41,611 nt of DNA, taken from IMG/VR virus record IMGVR_UViG_3300027596_000105, positions 1 through 41,611 of that record. The stretch is one strand, 5' to 3'. The position numbers and the translations under genes were made by a program. Positions 24,127 through 32,726 of the stretch are shown in pieces. The notes below the pieces were generated by a model, which saw only the letters and a list, made by a program, of their open reading frames with translations, had not been told where the DNA came from and made no database searches. Numbering within the stretch: the first letter of the stretch is position 1; every line of letters begins with the position of its first letter. The DNA comes from a virus.

Positions 24127-26096
24127 CCCATGTATGTTGACCGCGAAACGCGGCGCACCTGTGCGTTGCGTACAGATTGCGGGCCTGTGGTAGAGGCCGT
24201 GCCCCTGCCATCAGCGACCGCAAACTGCGCCGCGAGTTCTTCCCACCTCGCGTCTGACCAGCGATCGGCTCCGAGGATCCAAGCGGCTGCCCGCGCATAG
24301 ACACGGCAGTCGAGTGCTTCGTTGCGTTCCCTCAGCTTTTGCCATTCGAGCTTAGCGAACCCGCGCTTGTTCTTGACCGTCACCAACTGCTCGGCCGTGA
24401 GCTGTTTCAGCCATTCAGCGTCGACCCAGCCCGGCAGATGAAGAAAGCCGGGAGGAAACCGCTCCCCATCCCCCGGGCTGGTGATCTCCGGCGGATCGAG
24501 CCGCAGGAAACGATAGGTCTCGGCCTTGAAAGTCGAGGTGGCGATGGTCCAAAGCCGCGCCCCCCTGCGCAGACGTTTGCCCGCGATCGTCGCGTCGACA
24601 AACGTCGGCCCCGTCACCGGGCTTGCCCGATTGAAGCCCTCAACGCCCTTAACAGGTGCGACCTGCGCAAAGCCAACCTGACGCGCCCAAGCGTAGACGG
24701 CTGCGGTTTCATAGCCGGTATCGATCGCGAGCCGCGCGATTGTCATCGGCGTGCCACTAGCGTGAACCCAAGTTCGGCCGAGTAGGTCAGTCAGTTTCTG
24801 CCAGCACGCCTGATCGCCCGGGCCGCCGTCGATGACGATGTGATCAATGAGCCAGCTTTGCAGGCCTTTGCCCCATGCCCAGACATCAACCTCGATCCGG
24901 TCTTTCTGGACGTCGACCCCGGCAGTCAGGAACAACCCGCCCGCCGGCACCGTGCCTGCACGCCAATCTTCCTTCAGACCCTGCAGGCGCTGCCAATCCG
25001 GGGCCTCCCCGCTTTCCATCCAGGTCTCGCCGAGGGAGGTGTTGATGAAGGTCTTCATCGTCTCGTCCCCACCGGCGCGCGCCGATAGAAACGCCTTGGC
25101 CATGGCCTCGAGCCGCACCCACGGCGAATAGATTTCATTTAGATGGAACCCTGCAGTCCCGTTGAACGGCGCATCCGCGATCCAGCGGCCCTTCGAGATT
25201 GCGGCCCAGCGGGTCTCATCCTTCCAGACGGCTTCGCAGTCCGCGCAGTGGTAGCGCGCGGTTTCCGGGCGGTGGCCGCCGTTCTCGTCCTTGTCCCATT
25301 TGACCTGGCCCCAGGTCAGCAACTGTTCTGCGCCACACGCGGGACACGGGACCCAAAACCGGCGCTGGTCGCTTTCCTCAAAGGCCACCTCGATCCGGCT
25401 CGCGCCCTTGTTCGTCGGCGTCGACACGAGCACGATCTTGCGGTTCCAGAACGTCACCGTCCGCTTTTTCGCGAGGTTGACCGGGTCGCCCTCGGCCCCT
25501 GCGCTGAACGGATAGCGGTCGACCTCGTCGCAAAGCAGCAGCCGGATCGGTCGGCTCGCAAGTCCCGAGGGTGCGTTGGCCCCGACGATGGTCAGATGCC
25601 CGCCCGGGAACCGCTTGTGCAGGATCTTGTTGTTGCCATCCCGCGAACGCGGATCGGCGATCTTGCCCTGCAGGCAGGGCGTGTCCCGCGCCATCGGCGA
25701 GAAGCGGTCTTTCGACCAGGTTTCGGCATCCCGTTCGGTCGGCATCACCACCATGATCGGCGCCGGATCGTGGTCGATGTGATAGCCGACCATATTAAGG
25801 ATCGACTCACTTTTCCCGATTTGACTGCTCGACATGATCACGACGGTTTCGGCCGCCGGATCCGAAATCGCATCCATGATCCCGCGCTGGTATTCGGCGC
25901 GGCTCGTGCGCCACTGGCCGGGCTCGGCGCTGGCCTCAGAGCTCAGCCGGCGGTTCTGATCGGCCCAATCGCTGATCGTCAGATCCGGCGGCGGCTTCAG
26001 AACTGCCAGTGCTTTCGCCACAGTCCGCTTCAGGATCGGTGACCCCTGCAAGGTCAATATCGGCGTCAAGTTCAATGTCTGGCTGCGCGAGATCAT
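24123..26096 (-). CDS. Terminase large subunit (GpA family)
   Basis: A 657-aa packaging motor of the GpA family (PF05876). The N-terminal ATPase has a Walker A-like SSSQIGKSE, a Walker B LLLCDEVDRY and a CPACGAEQLL zinc-ribbon-like pair followed by CADCEAVW. The C-terminal nuclease starts near 400 (GVDVQKDRIEVDVWAWG). GpA terminases cut cos sites. The ATG at 26096 lies 161 bases inside the small-terminase gene; family similarity begins around PPPDLTISDWAD (residue 36), so a later start such as a GTG near residue 25 is possible. An overlap this long between the two terminase genes is unusual. Confidence 0.9.
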   Translation of the reverse strand: MISRSQTLNLTPILTLQGSPILKRTVAKALAVLKPPPDLTISDWADQNRRLSSEASAEPGQWRTSRAEYQRGIMDAISDPAAETVVIMSSSQIGKSESILNMVGYHIDHDPAPIMVVMPTERDAETWSKDRFSPMARDTPCLQGKIADPRSRDGNNKILHKRFPGGHLTIVGANAPSGLASRPIRLLLCDEVDRYPFSAGAEGDPVNLAKKRTVTFWNRKIVLVSTPTNKGASRIEVAFEESDQRRFWVPCPACGAEQLLTWGQVKWDKDENGGHRPETARYHCADCEAVWKDETRWAAISKGRWIADAPFNGTAGFHLNEIYSPWVRLEAMAKAFLSARAGGDETMKTFINTSLGETWMESGEAPDWQRLQGLKEDWRAGTVPAGGLFLTAGVDVQKDRIEVDVWAWGKGLQSWLIDHIVIDGGPGDQACWQKLTDLLGRTWVHASGTPMTIARLAIDTGYETAAVYAWARQVGFAQVAPVKGVEGFNRASPVTGPTFVDATIAGKRLRRGARLWTIATSTFKAETYRFLRLDPPEITSPGDGERFPPGFLHLPGWVDAEWLKQLTAEQLVTVKNKRGFAKLEWQKLRERNEALDCRVYARAAAWILGADRWSDARWEELAAQFAVADGRGTASTTGPQSVRNAQVRRVSRSTYMG

Positions 26097-26532
26097 CGAG
26101 CACCTCGCGGATGGCGGCGCGGATCAGGTTCCGGGTGTCTCCGACGGTTGATTGTTCAAAGGCCTGAGGTGCCAGCCGGTCCGGCAGTGCCAGCAGGCGG
26201 GTGCGCAAGAGCGCCAACACTGCGATCCAGGCCACCTCGATCTGTTCGGCCGCGATCAGGGAGCAGCGCTTTTCTTCGGCCTCCATCTCGGCGAGGTCAG
26301 CCCGCGCTCGGATGAACCGCGCACGTTCAGCGGCATAGTCTGGCGCGCCCGCCTGCGCCTTCAGCGCCTGATCGCGCAGATAGCGGACATAGCCACGCAC
26401 AGACCCGATCAGATCATACTGGCCACGCTCAGCTTTCGGGATCACGCCCTCGCGGCTCAGTTGCTGGACCCGCCGTTCCGAAAGGTCGAGCAGCCGCGCG
26501 ATCACGCCGATGGGCTGTGTGGCTGTCGACAT
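25936..26532 (-). CDS. Terminase small subunit (Nu1-like)
   Basis: A 198-aa protein. Residues 8-50 form a MerR/Nu1-type winged helix (IGVIARLLDLSERRVQQLSREG ... YDLIGSVRGYVRYLR, in pieces) that binds the packaging site. A middle helical region (RADLAEMEAEEKRCSLIAAE) is the expected oligomerisation domain. The last 40 residues are acidic, low-complexity and overlap the large-subunit reading frame. It recruits GpA to cos, which by analogy should lie just upstream, around 26533-26645, but I cannot identify it there. Confidence 0.85.
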   Translation of the reverse strand: MSTATQPIGVIARLLDLSERRVQQLSREGVIPKAERGQYDLIGSVRGYVRYLRDQALKAQAGAPDYAAERARFIRARADLAEMEAEEKRCSLIAAEQIEVAWIAVLALLRTRLLALPDRLAPQAFEQSTVGDTRNLIRAAIREVLDDLAQPDIELDADIDLAGVTDPEADCGESTGSSEAAAGSDDQRLGRSEPPAEL

Positions 26533-26645
26533 GCGCGCCCCCGAACCTTCGATTAACTATATGTAATTGCGTCGAACTCACTGGATAAGCCTGACCACTA
26601 GAGCGAAGCTCAAGACAGCAGAAAACGCATTCAGGACGCCTCCAG
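26533..26645. other. Divergent gap upstream of terminase; expected cos region
   Basis: 113 bp between the small terminase (-) and two small plus-strand genes. It contains an AT-rich patch (26551-26569, around ATTAACTATATGTAAT) inside otherwise GC-rich DNA, flanked by TTCGA (26548-26552) and TCGAA (26572-26576). It is the natural place for a cos/packaging signal and a divergent promoter, but no consensus is convincing. Confidence 0.35.
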
Positions 26646-26858
26646 ATGAGCCACCGCCCGACAGCCCAAGACGCGTTCATCGCCAAGAAGGCCGCGATCG
26701 ACACGATGCTCGCGCGGCTACAGGCGCTGAGCGACGATCACTTCGACACCCACCCCGACGAGGTTCATTGGGGCCATGTCGGCAACCTTGACTACTACGC
26801 CGAGCTCCTGAAGCGCATCACCGACAGCGCCTTCAAGGAAGGCGAGCACGCAGAGTGA
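26646..26858 (+). CDS. Unknown 70-aa plus-strand protein
   Basis: A small, mostly helical, charged protein (AFIAKKAAIDTMLARLQAL; VGNLDYYAELLKRITDSAF) with no recognised motif. It is transcribed against the surrounding operon and its stop overlaps the GTG start of the next gene (GTGA), so the two form a small operon. The helix pair and the coupled partner suggest a pair acting together, but nothing identifies the function. Coding status is supported by the coupled frame and codon style. Confidence 0.6.
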   Translation: MSHRPTAQDAFIAKKAAIDTMLARLQALSDDHFDTHPDEVHWGHVGNLDYYAELLKRITDSAFKEGEHAE

Positions 26859-27082
26859 ACCCCATGGAAACCACCAGCATTCGCTTCCCCATCCGAAACC
26901 TGCCCGAGCATTTTGACCGCAGCCGCATAACCGTCGTCCTTGAGGAGATCGAAATGGCATTGATGGACGATGGCGGCGTTTACTGCAGAACCTTTGCGGA
27001 CAGCTTCACCATCACGGTCGAGGTCCCGACCCATCAGCTGATGGACACAGCCAGCTGCCTGAAAGGCCTCGGCCTGATCTAA
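26855..27082 (+). CDS. Unknown 75-aa plus-strand protein
   Basis: A small protein with a predicted beta-alpha-beta-beta layout (TTSIRFPIRNLPEHFDRS; GGVYCRTFADSFTITVEV). The start is GTG at 26855, coupled to the upstream gene, or ATG at 26864. Its TAA is interlocked with the TAG of the convergent DUF7220 gene (CTAA), leaving no room for a terminator. No family recognised. Confidence 0.58.
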   Translation: MNPMETTSIRFPIRNLPEHFDRSRITVVLEEIEMALMDDGGVYCRTFADSFTITVEVPTHQLMDTASCLKGLGLI

Positions 27083-27306
27083 CTGCGTCGCTCGGCAACG
27101 CGGAAGGACTCAAAGAACCGCCGCAGAGCGAACGATCGGAGCAGGCTGACGATCGTGAATATCCCGCCCATAGCAAGATTTTGTCCCAACGTCGTTTGCA
27201 GCCCAAAGATCGGAAAGATCAGTATCTGCGTCAGAACCGCGACGCCATAGCCGACGACCACGTTGGTGATGGCCTCAACCATCGACATGAGACGGGACTG
27301 TTTCAT
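27079..27306 (-). CDS. DUF7220-like small membrane protein
   Basis: A 75-aa protein with two membrane segments at about 11-33 and 44-60 (AITNVVVGYGVAVLTQILIFP; NLAMGGIFTIVSLLRSFAL) and a basic end (FRVAERRS). It resembles the DUF7220 family of small phage and plasmid membrane proteins of alphaproteobacteria. It starts inside the stop of the methyltransferase gene (ATGA). Function unknown. Confidence 0.7.
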   Translation of the reverse strand: MKQSRLMSMVEAITNVVVGYGVAVLTQILIFPIFGLQTTLGQNLAMGGIFTIVSLLRSFALRRFFESFRVAERRS

Positions 27307-28535
27307 GCGGCCACACGTTTAGTTTTCAGGGCATCGAACGTCTGCTCTCCGCCGTCAAGAATGGCCTGCTTGCCTGTAAATTTCTGCCAGCGCGCAACCG
27401 CCACATCAACGTAAGCCGGATTCAACTCGATGCCGTAGCAGACGCGGCCAGTCGTCTCGGCCGCAATCAGCGTAGTTCCTGATCCCATGAAGGGCTCATA
27501 GACTGCCTGACCCGGGCTCGAGTTGTTCAGGATCGGGCGGCGCATGCATTCCACCGGCTTCTGCGTCCCGTGGACGGTTTTCTCGTCCTGATCCTTGTTG
27601 GCAATTTGCCAGAGCGTCGTCTGCTTGCGGTCCCCGGCCCAGTGGCCCTTGCCGGATTTGCGCACGGCATACCAAGCGGGCTCGTGCTGCCAGTGGTAAT
27701 CACCCCGGCTCAGGACAAGCCGATCCTTGGCCCAGATAATCTGGGACCGGATGGTGAAGCCTGCGACCTCCAAGCTTTCGGCCACTGTCGCTGCATGCAA
27801 AGCACCGTGCCAGACGTAGGCGACGTCGCCGGGGAAGAGCGCCCAGGCCTCGCGCCAGTCAGCGCGGTCGTCATTCAGCACCTTGCCCGTGCGTTTGGTC
27901 TTGGCCGCGCCCGCCTGGTTGCGCCAGCTGGGATCGTATTCCACACCGTACGGTGGATCGCTGACAAGCAACAGCGGCTTTACGCCGTTCAGCACTCTCT
28001 CGACATCCGTGGCCACGGTGCTGTCGCCGCAGAGCAGCCGATGGTTACCAAGGATCCAGAGATCGCCCGGGCGGCTGATCGGATCCTCGGGGGGGTCTGG
28101 AACATCGTCCTCACCCTCCTGCGGGCCGGCGCGGTCCTCGAGGCTGTTCATCAGCGCGTTCAATTCGTCGTCTGTGAAGCCCGTCAGCCCGAGGTCAAAA
28201 TCCGCCTCAAGCAGATCCGCCAGTTCGAGGTTCAGAAGGTCTTTGTCCCACTCGGCGTTTTCGCTGGAACGGTTGTCCATGATCCGGAAGGCCCGCGCCT
28301 GGGACGTCGTCAGCCCTTTGGCCACATGCACCGGCGCAGTCTTGAACCCGAGCTTGCGCGCCGCTTCCAGCCGCGTGTGCCCGGCGAGAACCACCATCGC
28401 CTCGTCGACAACGATAGGCTGGCGCCACCCGAATTCCTGGATCGACGCCGCGACCGTCGCAATCGCCTGCTCGTTCCGGCGCGGGTTGCGCGCATAGGGA
28501 ATGATCTGCTCGAGCGGCAGGTCGACGACGTCCAT
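27303..28535 (-). CDS. ParB-domain DNA methyltransferase
   Basis: A 410-aa fusion. Residues 1-90 are a ParB/Srx-like nuclease domain (LPLEQIIPYARNPRRNEQAI; VLAGHTRLEAA), and residues 155-385 are an N6-adenine/N4-cytosine methyltransferase. DPPY is at 193-196 and the AdoMet-binding FMGSGT at 349-354, so the catalytic motif precedes the AdoMet motif (beta class). There is no partner restriction gene; this type usually protects phage DNA or controls packaging and gene expression. It is the first gene of the packaging block and starts after a 419-bp gap with several hairpins. Confidence 0.9.
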   Translation of the reverse strand: MDVVDLPLEQIIPYARNPRRNEQAIATVAASIQEFGWRQPIVVDEAMVVLAGHTRLEAARKLGFKTAPVHVAKGLTTSQARAFRIMDNRSSENAEWDKDLLNLELADLLEADFDLGLTGFTDDELNALMNSLEDRAGPQEGEDDVPDPPEDPISRPGDLWILGNHRLLCGDSTVATDVERVLNGVKPLLLVSDPPYGVEYDPSWRNQAGAAKTKRTGKVLNDDRADWREAWALFPGDVAYVWHGALHAATVAESLEVAGFTIRSQIIWAKDRLVLSRGDYHWQHEPAWYAVRKSGKGHWAGDRKQTTLWQIANKDQDEKTVHGTQKPVECMRRPILNNSSPGQAVYEPFMGSGTTLIAAETTGRVCYGIELNPAYVDVAVARWQKFTGKQAILDGGEQTFDALKTKRVAA

Positions 28536-28954
28536 GGTGATGTCCTTGAGGATGCTTGATGCGCGAACTCGAGGTTCGCAAAGCGAAATGGGGTCGGCTC
28601 CCCGTTTCGGTTCAGGCGGGTTGTGTCAGACCGTCAGGCCTTTGTTTTGTTGGGTGTCGTGTGAAAGCGAAACGAAACGGGTGTTTTCAGGGGTGTCACT
28701 GGGAAACCCTCGGGCCTCGCCCCCCCGAATACGGTCACGAACAGGAGGGACCCATTCAATTTCAATGGGTTGCGAGGCGGATCATTTTGTGCGGAGACAG
28801 TTTTTCGGAAAGCCGATCACCGGTTGCACTGCTTCGACCACCCAAGTCCAGAACAGAAAAGGGGAGATACGTCTTCCCGACGCACTCTCCCCATCATGCC
28901 TTTCAGATAGCATGAATTTGTTGCAAATGTCGAAAGGAAAAGTGTTGCAACACT
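28536..28954. other. Gap of about 420 bp with three hairpins; probable late control region
   Basis: No coding region is convincing here; the plus-strand frames are shadows. Seen on the plus strand: a 10-bp stem with one G-U pair (28584-28593/28600-28609, 6-nt loop); a 7-bp stem (28750-28756/28764-28770, 7-nt loop); and a 7-bp stem (28861-28867/28886-28892). The sequence GTTGCAA occurs at 28920-28926 and again at 28944-28950 within the palindrome. It separates the HTH gene from the methyltransferase/packaging block, so late promoters or terminators are likely, but no -35/-10 pair is clear. Confidence 0.5.
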
Positions 28955-28956
28955 TT
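28939..28956. promoter_or_regulatory. 18-bp perfect palindrome, candidate operator
   Basis: AAAGTGTTGCAACACTTT reads the same on both strands and overlaps the stop codon of the DUF6362 gene. A related half-site, GTTGCAA, lies 24 bp away (28920-28926). Perfect palindromes of this length are typical of dimeric repressor sites; a role in controlling the packaging block downstream is inferred. As RNA it would be a loopless stem, so a terminator is less likely. Confidence 0.5.
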
Positions 28957-29341
28957 ATGCACCTGCAGCATTTAGCCGGGCTGCTATCTTGGTCAGCGCA
29001 AGCTTGTGCTGCCGCCAAGCGGTGCTGCGATCGACGCCCAATTCGTAGGTGATCTCCTTCCAGGAGCGGCGGGCTGCCCGCCACCAGACCAGCCTGCGCT
29101 CGGCCTCATCAATCCAGAGCACCCAATCGAACGTCTGCTCAAGCCGGGTGATCGCAGAGGTCGAAGGCCAGACCCGCATCGGCTGCGGCTCCATCGCGAG
29201 GATCTCCTTTTCCGACCGCACGATGTCGGGCCAGGCGTTGAAATATCCCTGCACTCTTACCAGCGGCAGCTTGCGCAGGGTTCGGAACGCCTCCTCGAAA
29301 TGATCGGCGACGTCGTCGGCGGTCCAGGTGCGGTCAACCAT
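28955..29341 (-). CDS. DUF6362-like HTH protein
   Basis: A 128-aa protein starting at the ATG at 29341 with AGGAGG 7 bases upstream. The N-terminal half is helical (WTADDVADHFEEAFRTLRKL); the C-terminal 40 residues form a helix-turn-helix (SWKEITYELGVDRSTAWRQHKLAL). It resembles DUF6362, a family of phage and prophage proteins from alphaproteobacteria. As the last gene before the packaging block, with an operator-like palindrome at its 3' end, it may regulate late transcription. Confidence 0.72.
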   Translation of the reverse strand: MVDRTWTADDVADHFEEAFRTLRKLPLVRVQGYFNAWPDIVRSEKEILAMEPQPMRVWPSTSAITRLEQTFDWVLWIDEAERRLVWWRAARRSWKEITYELGVDRSTAWRQHKLALTKIAARLNAAGA

Positions 29342-29534
29342 GGCGCGCCTCCTTTGCCGGGCTCCGCTTGCCGTAGAGCTTGGAGCCCAGCTGTTCGACC
29401 AGCGCAAGCTCCGGCCAGGTTAACCGATGATCGTCGATGCTGACAGCAAGCAGGCCCTGTTCGTGCCAACCGTCGCGCTTTACCTGCTCAGGATCTCTGC
29501 GCTGGCCACCGTAACCTTTGGGGTAGAGCCTCAT
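29334..29534 (-). CDS. Small conserved protein between resolvase and HTH gene
   Basis: A 66-aa basic protein (MRLYPKGYGGQRRDPEQ ... DDHRLTWPELALVEQLGSKLYGKRSP). It overlaps the resolvase stop as ATGA and the DUF6362 start by 8 bases, so it is coupled at both ends. The RRDPEQVKRDGW and LTWPELALVEQLG segments look like a short nucleic-acid-binding protein; the family is not recognised and no function is assigned. Confidence 0.6.
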   Translation of the reverse strand: MRLYPKGYGGQRRDPEQVKRDGWHEQGLLAVSIDDHRLTWPELALVEQLGSKLYGKRSPAKEARHG

Positions 29535-30067
29535 GCCACACCTCCCCGGGTGTCTAGGGCCCAGTGCAGGATGGCGATCGCATCGGCCTCGTTGTCGTCC
29601 GCCGGGCAGTAGCCGCGGGCACGTGCCGAGGCGATCATGGCCTCTTTGGGAGCATTGCCGCGGCCAGTGGCATGGCGTTTGATCGTGCCCACCGGCACTC
29701 CCTCGTAGGGAGTGCCGCGCAATTCGCCCCAACTGGTCAGTGAGGCCATCAGCCCACCGTAGACATGGGCCGCGTCAGTGCCTGCGTGGCGGCGCACTTC
29801 CTCAAACCAAATCGCCGAGATTGGCCCGGACAACCTATCGAGTTCTGTCAGCCAGTTCGTGAAACGCAAAAAGCGCATGCCGCCGCCGTCATAGCGGCCG
29901 GGCTTAAACGATGCGGTGCCACTGGTGATCAGGCCGTCGAAGCCACGAAGCGCCCAGCCAGTAGTGGTGCCGAGATCAAGTGCAAGGATCGTGCGTGCCG
30001 GTTCGGACCGTGACGGCGTTTTCAGGGTTGCATCAGGATTGACGCTAGGGAGAGTCGGGTCAGCCAT
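29531..30067 (-). CDS. RuvC-like Holliday junction resolvase
   Basis: A 178-aa nuclease starting at the ATG at 30067 with AGGAGG upstream. The RNase H-fold acidic residues are visible: D31 in ILALDLGTTTGWAL, E89/E90 in IWFEEVR, and D148/D152 in DDNEADAIAI. Such phage resolvases clear branched DNA before packaging and act with the recombination proteins encoded upstream. An upstream in-frame extension exists but lacks a ribosome-binding site. Confidence 0.85.
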   Translation of the reverse strand: MADPTLPSVNPDATLKTPSRSEPARTILALDLGTTTGWALRGFDGLITSGTASFKPGRYDGGGMRFLRFTNWLTELDRLSGPISAIWFEEVRRHAGTDAAHVYGGLMASLTSWGELRGTPYEGVPVGTIKRHATGRGNAPKEAMIASARARGYCPADDNEADAIAILHWALDTRGGVA

Positions 30068-30404
30068 GTGCGGCCTCCTCTTCTGGTTGGCTGCTCGGGT
30101 GGAAGACGACGGCGGTTGATGCTTGGCGGTACCGGCCGCCGTCGTCGGATCAGAATGCAATCCGCACCAAGTGGTGGCCCCCGCGATTGGGCCTGACGCA
30201 CGGGAGGAGAGGCCAACCCCAGGGGGTGGCCTCCCCATACGTAGTATGGGGGTTTAGCACCTAACTGCTCCTGAACGGCCAATATACTGAAATCATTACA
30301 AAAAATGACTTCAGGAAGTCTTCGGCTATGACATAGGCGCCAAAGACATATCATATGGTAACACATTGATTTTATTGAGCTCACACATACCGATGTCATA
30401 TGAG
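30068..30404. other. Gap of 337 bp with inverted repeats; probable promoter/operator region
   Basis: No gene. It contains an 11-bp inverted repeat (30105-30115/30136-30146) in the leader of the resolvase gene; an 8-bp stem with a 3-nt loop (30233-30240/30244-30251); a GACTTC/GAAGTC palindrome (30307-30320); and TCATATG at 30351, in 30396-30404 and in 30415-30423, the last two forming a 9-bp inverted repeat that spans the stop codon of the helicase gene. The 30260-30400 part is AT-rich compared with its neighbours. It most likely carries the promoter of the resolvase-HTH operon. Confidence 0.55.
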
Positions 30405-32726
30405 TTAGGCCTCACTCATATGAGATGGGTCGTCTTCAGCACCCTCCGGGTAGACCCAGACAGTGGGGTTTTCGACCTGCAGCGAGACCCCGGATTGGGG
30501 GCATTTGAAGTGGCTCGGCAGCACCGGGCGGGCCTTTGTGGTGATCTCCCCAGTGATCGGATCGACATGGTCGATGGGCGTGCCGAACTGCATGCCTTCG
30601 ACGCAGAGGTAGCCAAATCGTGACCGGGTCATGGGGTAACCAAACTCGGACGGATCGCGCAGGAATTTCACGAAACCTTTGGTTGCCAGCACGCTGAGGC
30701 GCTCGCGGATGGTGTGCTTGCTGCCCAGACCGCTCTGGTTCTCGAAGCTCTCAGCGAACTGCGTTCCGGTGTAGAGGCGTTCGCTGGCAGCTTCATCGAG
30801 CAACATGCCTAGGATGACGTCGTGCTTGCGCAGGCGTTCGGCATCGAAGCGTGCGCCCACTTCCTTCCGCACCAGGCGTTCGTTCATCGGGTTCAATTCG
30901 ACCCATTCACCATTTACCTTGTCGATGAGCTTGCCTGGTAGCGCGGGGCCGTTCCTAAGCTCGATTTCCAGCCGACGTGCGCTGCTCTCCTCCTCCGGCC
31001 GATGCATAAGAAGCCCGGAGGTGTAGAAGCCCCGAAGCGCACTTGCGCCCGAGAGCGCAAGGAAAGGGTCTTCCTTCACCTGTGTCTTCGACGCTTTCCG
31101 GGTGTGGTGGGCGAGAATGATGCCGGCGTCCGGATTGACAGCCTCGCGCAGGGGCTCCACCCTGTCCCTCAGGAAGAACATCATGGCGGTGTTGTCGTTC
31201 TCACCGCCCCCCTCAGGGCCGCCATCGAAGATATTGCGTATCGGGTCGATGACAATGACGTCAGGCGGCGCCTCTGGAAAGGCGGCCCGGATAGCATCGG
31301 CCACACGGGCGACGCCCTCTGCATCAAGCAGGATTTTCAGCTTTGGCGTGGCGATGAAGGTATCGCGCGCAGCGGTAATGACGGCGGCCGGCAGCGCTAT
31401 CTGGCGTATGCGCTCGCGCAGGTAGTGATACTGGATTTCGGCCTGAAGGTAGAAAACGCGCAGCGGTTGGGGCGGCGTGAAGCCGAGGAACGGCACGCCA
31501 GCAGCCATGTGCACGAGCCAGGAAATCAGGAAATCGCTCTTGCCCACCTTGGGTGCGCCGCCGAGCACAAGAAGACCGCCAGGCGTCAGAACACGTGGCC
31601 CAATGATGTCCTCGGGCATCGGGCTGGTATCATCCAGCAGTGCACCTAGACTGAAGGCCGGCAATGGCCCGGCAGGTGTATCCGCACGGGGCAGTCGCAG
31701 GAGCGGTGGGCCGTTTCTTTTGACATGTAGCGCCCAGAGACGCTCGGACTCGGCCTGCAGTCGGTCCAGCGGCCAGGACGGGCGCAGCATGGCAGCGTTG
31801 TAGCCGCAGATGGCTTCCCAGCCTTCCAGCGGATCCAAGCGGCCTTCATGGACCAGACGAACATAATGTCCGATAGCAGCGCTGGCGCCTTGAAATCGTG
31901 ACCAGTCGTCAGCAGCGCCCTCCCGGACCGGCGTCGTCAACACGGCCTCTAGTGTGGGTTTGGAGGGCACAGATGTGGTATCGCTCGCGAAGCCCACACC
32001 AGGCAGCGGCGGCATTTCGGCGACCCGTTCGGCCAAATCCGAAAGCTCAATCTCGACGTCGCGATGTTCGCGGATCTGCACGAGGCGCTGGTGCCCGTGC
32101 TTATGATAAACTGTGCCTGGGACCCGGATCGGCTGGTGCGCTGAGCGAAAATGGGTATCGCCACCAACCTTTACGGCGATGTCGCCCCGCAAACGGCACA
32201 GGGTGACGAGGTCCTCGCCCTCCACCGGCTCTGTCAATTTCCACCACACATGAAGCTTGGCCGCCCCTTCAGGCGTGCGGCCGCCACTTTCAATCAAGAG
32301 GGTGGGCGTTCCGAGGTGGCGGGTAACATGCTCGAGCTTGGCGGGAATGTCGCCAGCATCGAGGTCAACAATAATGGCCTGCATCTGCAGAACATCTGCG
32401 GCACGGGCCTGTCCCTGCTCGGCAACTGTGCCCGGGATAACATAGACAGCCGCGCCCTCGCGGTTTGCCCAGGCAGCGAAGGTTGCGAGTTTTTCGGGCG
32501 CGGTGTCGTCGGCCGAGATCCAGATGTTATGCGGTTTGCCATCCCGGCCTTGCCCTTTGTCGACAAAGCCCCTCAGCGGGATGAGCCCCTCACACCAGCT
32601 AAACACCGTGTCGAGGAAGATGGCGACCTGCTCTGGTTCGGGATCGCAGCCAAAGGGGTTACCAGACGGTGGGCCGTCGTTGAAGTCCATCCACGGGTTG
32701 AAATGCAGGATGCTGTCGTCGCTCAT
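30405..32726 (-). CDS. Primase-helicase: AEP-like primase fused to RecA-like replicative helicase
   Basis: A 773-aa replication protein. The N-terminal 230 residues have the archaeo-eukaryotic-type primase pattern: IIVDLDAGD (D121, D123) and HFRSAHQPIRVPGT (192-205). The C-terminal ATPase belongs to the RepA/AAA_25 helicases: Walker A GGAPKVGKS at 389-397, Walker B VIVIDPIRNIFDGG, and the ILAHHTRKAS motif. The last 150 residues look like winged helices. Such fusions initiate and unwind replication in plasmids and phages. It overlaps the nuclease gene upstream by 4 bases. Confidence 0.85.
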   Translation of the reverse strand: MSDDSILHFNPWMDFNDGPPSGNPFGCDPEPEQVAIFLDTVFSWCEGLIPLRGFVDKGQGRDGKPHNIWISADDTAPEKLATFAAWANREGAAVYVIPGTVAEQGQARAADVLQMQAIIVDLDAGDIPAKLEHVTRHLGTPTLLIESGGRTPEGAAKLHVWWKLTEPVEGEDLVTLCRLRGDIAVKVGGDTHFRSAHQPIRVPGTVYHKHGHQRLVQIREHRDVEIELSDLAERVAEMPPLPGVGFASDTTSVPSKPTLEAVLTTPVREGAADDWSRFQGASAAIGHYVRLVHEGRLDPLEGWEAICGYNAAMLRPSWPLDRLQAESERLWALHVKRNGPPLLRLPRADTPAGPLPAFSLGALLDDTSPMPEDIIGPRVLTPGGLLVLGGAPKVGKSDFLISWLVHMAAGVPFLGFTPPQPLRVFYLQAEIQYHYLRERIRQIALPAAVITAARDTFIATPKLKILLDAEGVARVADAIRAAFPEAPPDVIVIDPIRNIFDGGPEGGGENDNTAMMFFLRDRVEPLREAVNPDAGIILAHHTRKASKTQVKEDPFLALSGASALRGFYTSGLLMHRPEEESSARRLEIELRNGPALPGKLIDKVNGEWVELNPMNERLVRKEVGARFDAERLRKHDVILGMLLDEAASERLYTGTQFAESFENQSGLGSKHTIRERLSVLATKGFVKFLRDPSEFGYPMTRSRFGYLCVEGMQFGTPIDHVDPITGEITTKARPVLPSHFKCPQSGVSLQVENPTVWVYPEGAEDDPSHMSEA

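Noticed and set aside
26533-26645. Possible cos site
   Set aside because: Position is right for a GpA/Nu1 phage, but no cosN/cosB-like repeats could be recognised, so it is not claimed as cos.
28501-29052. Plus-strand open frame across the 28.5-29.0 kb gap
   Set aside because: Composition looks random (many Ser/Arg/Cys), no ribosome-binding site, and it runs into the antisense of the HTH gene. I treat the gap as non-coding.
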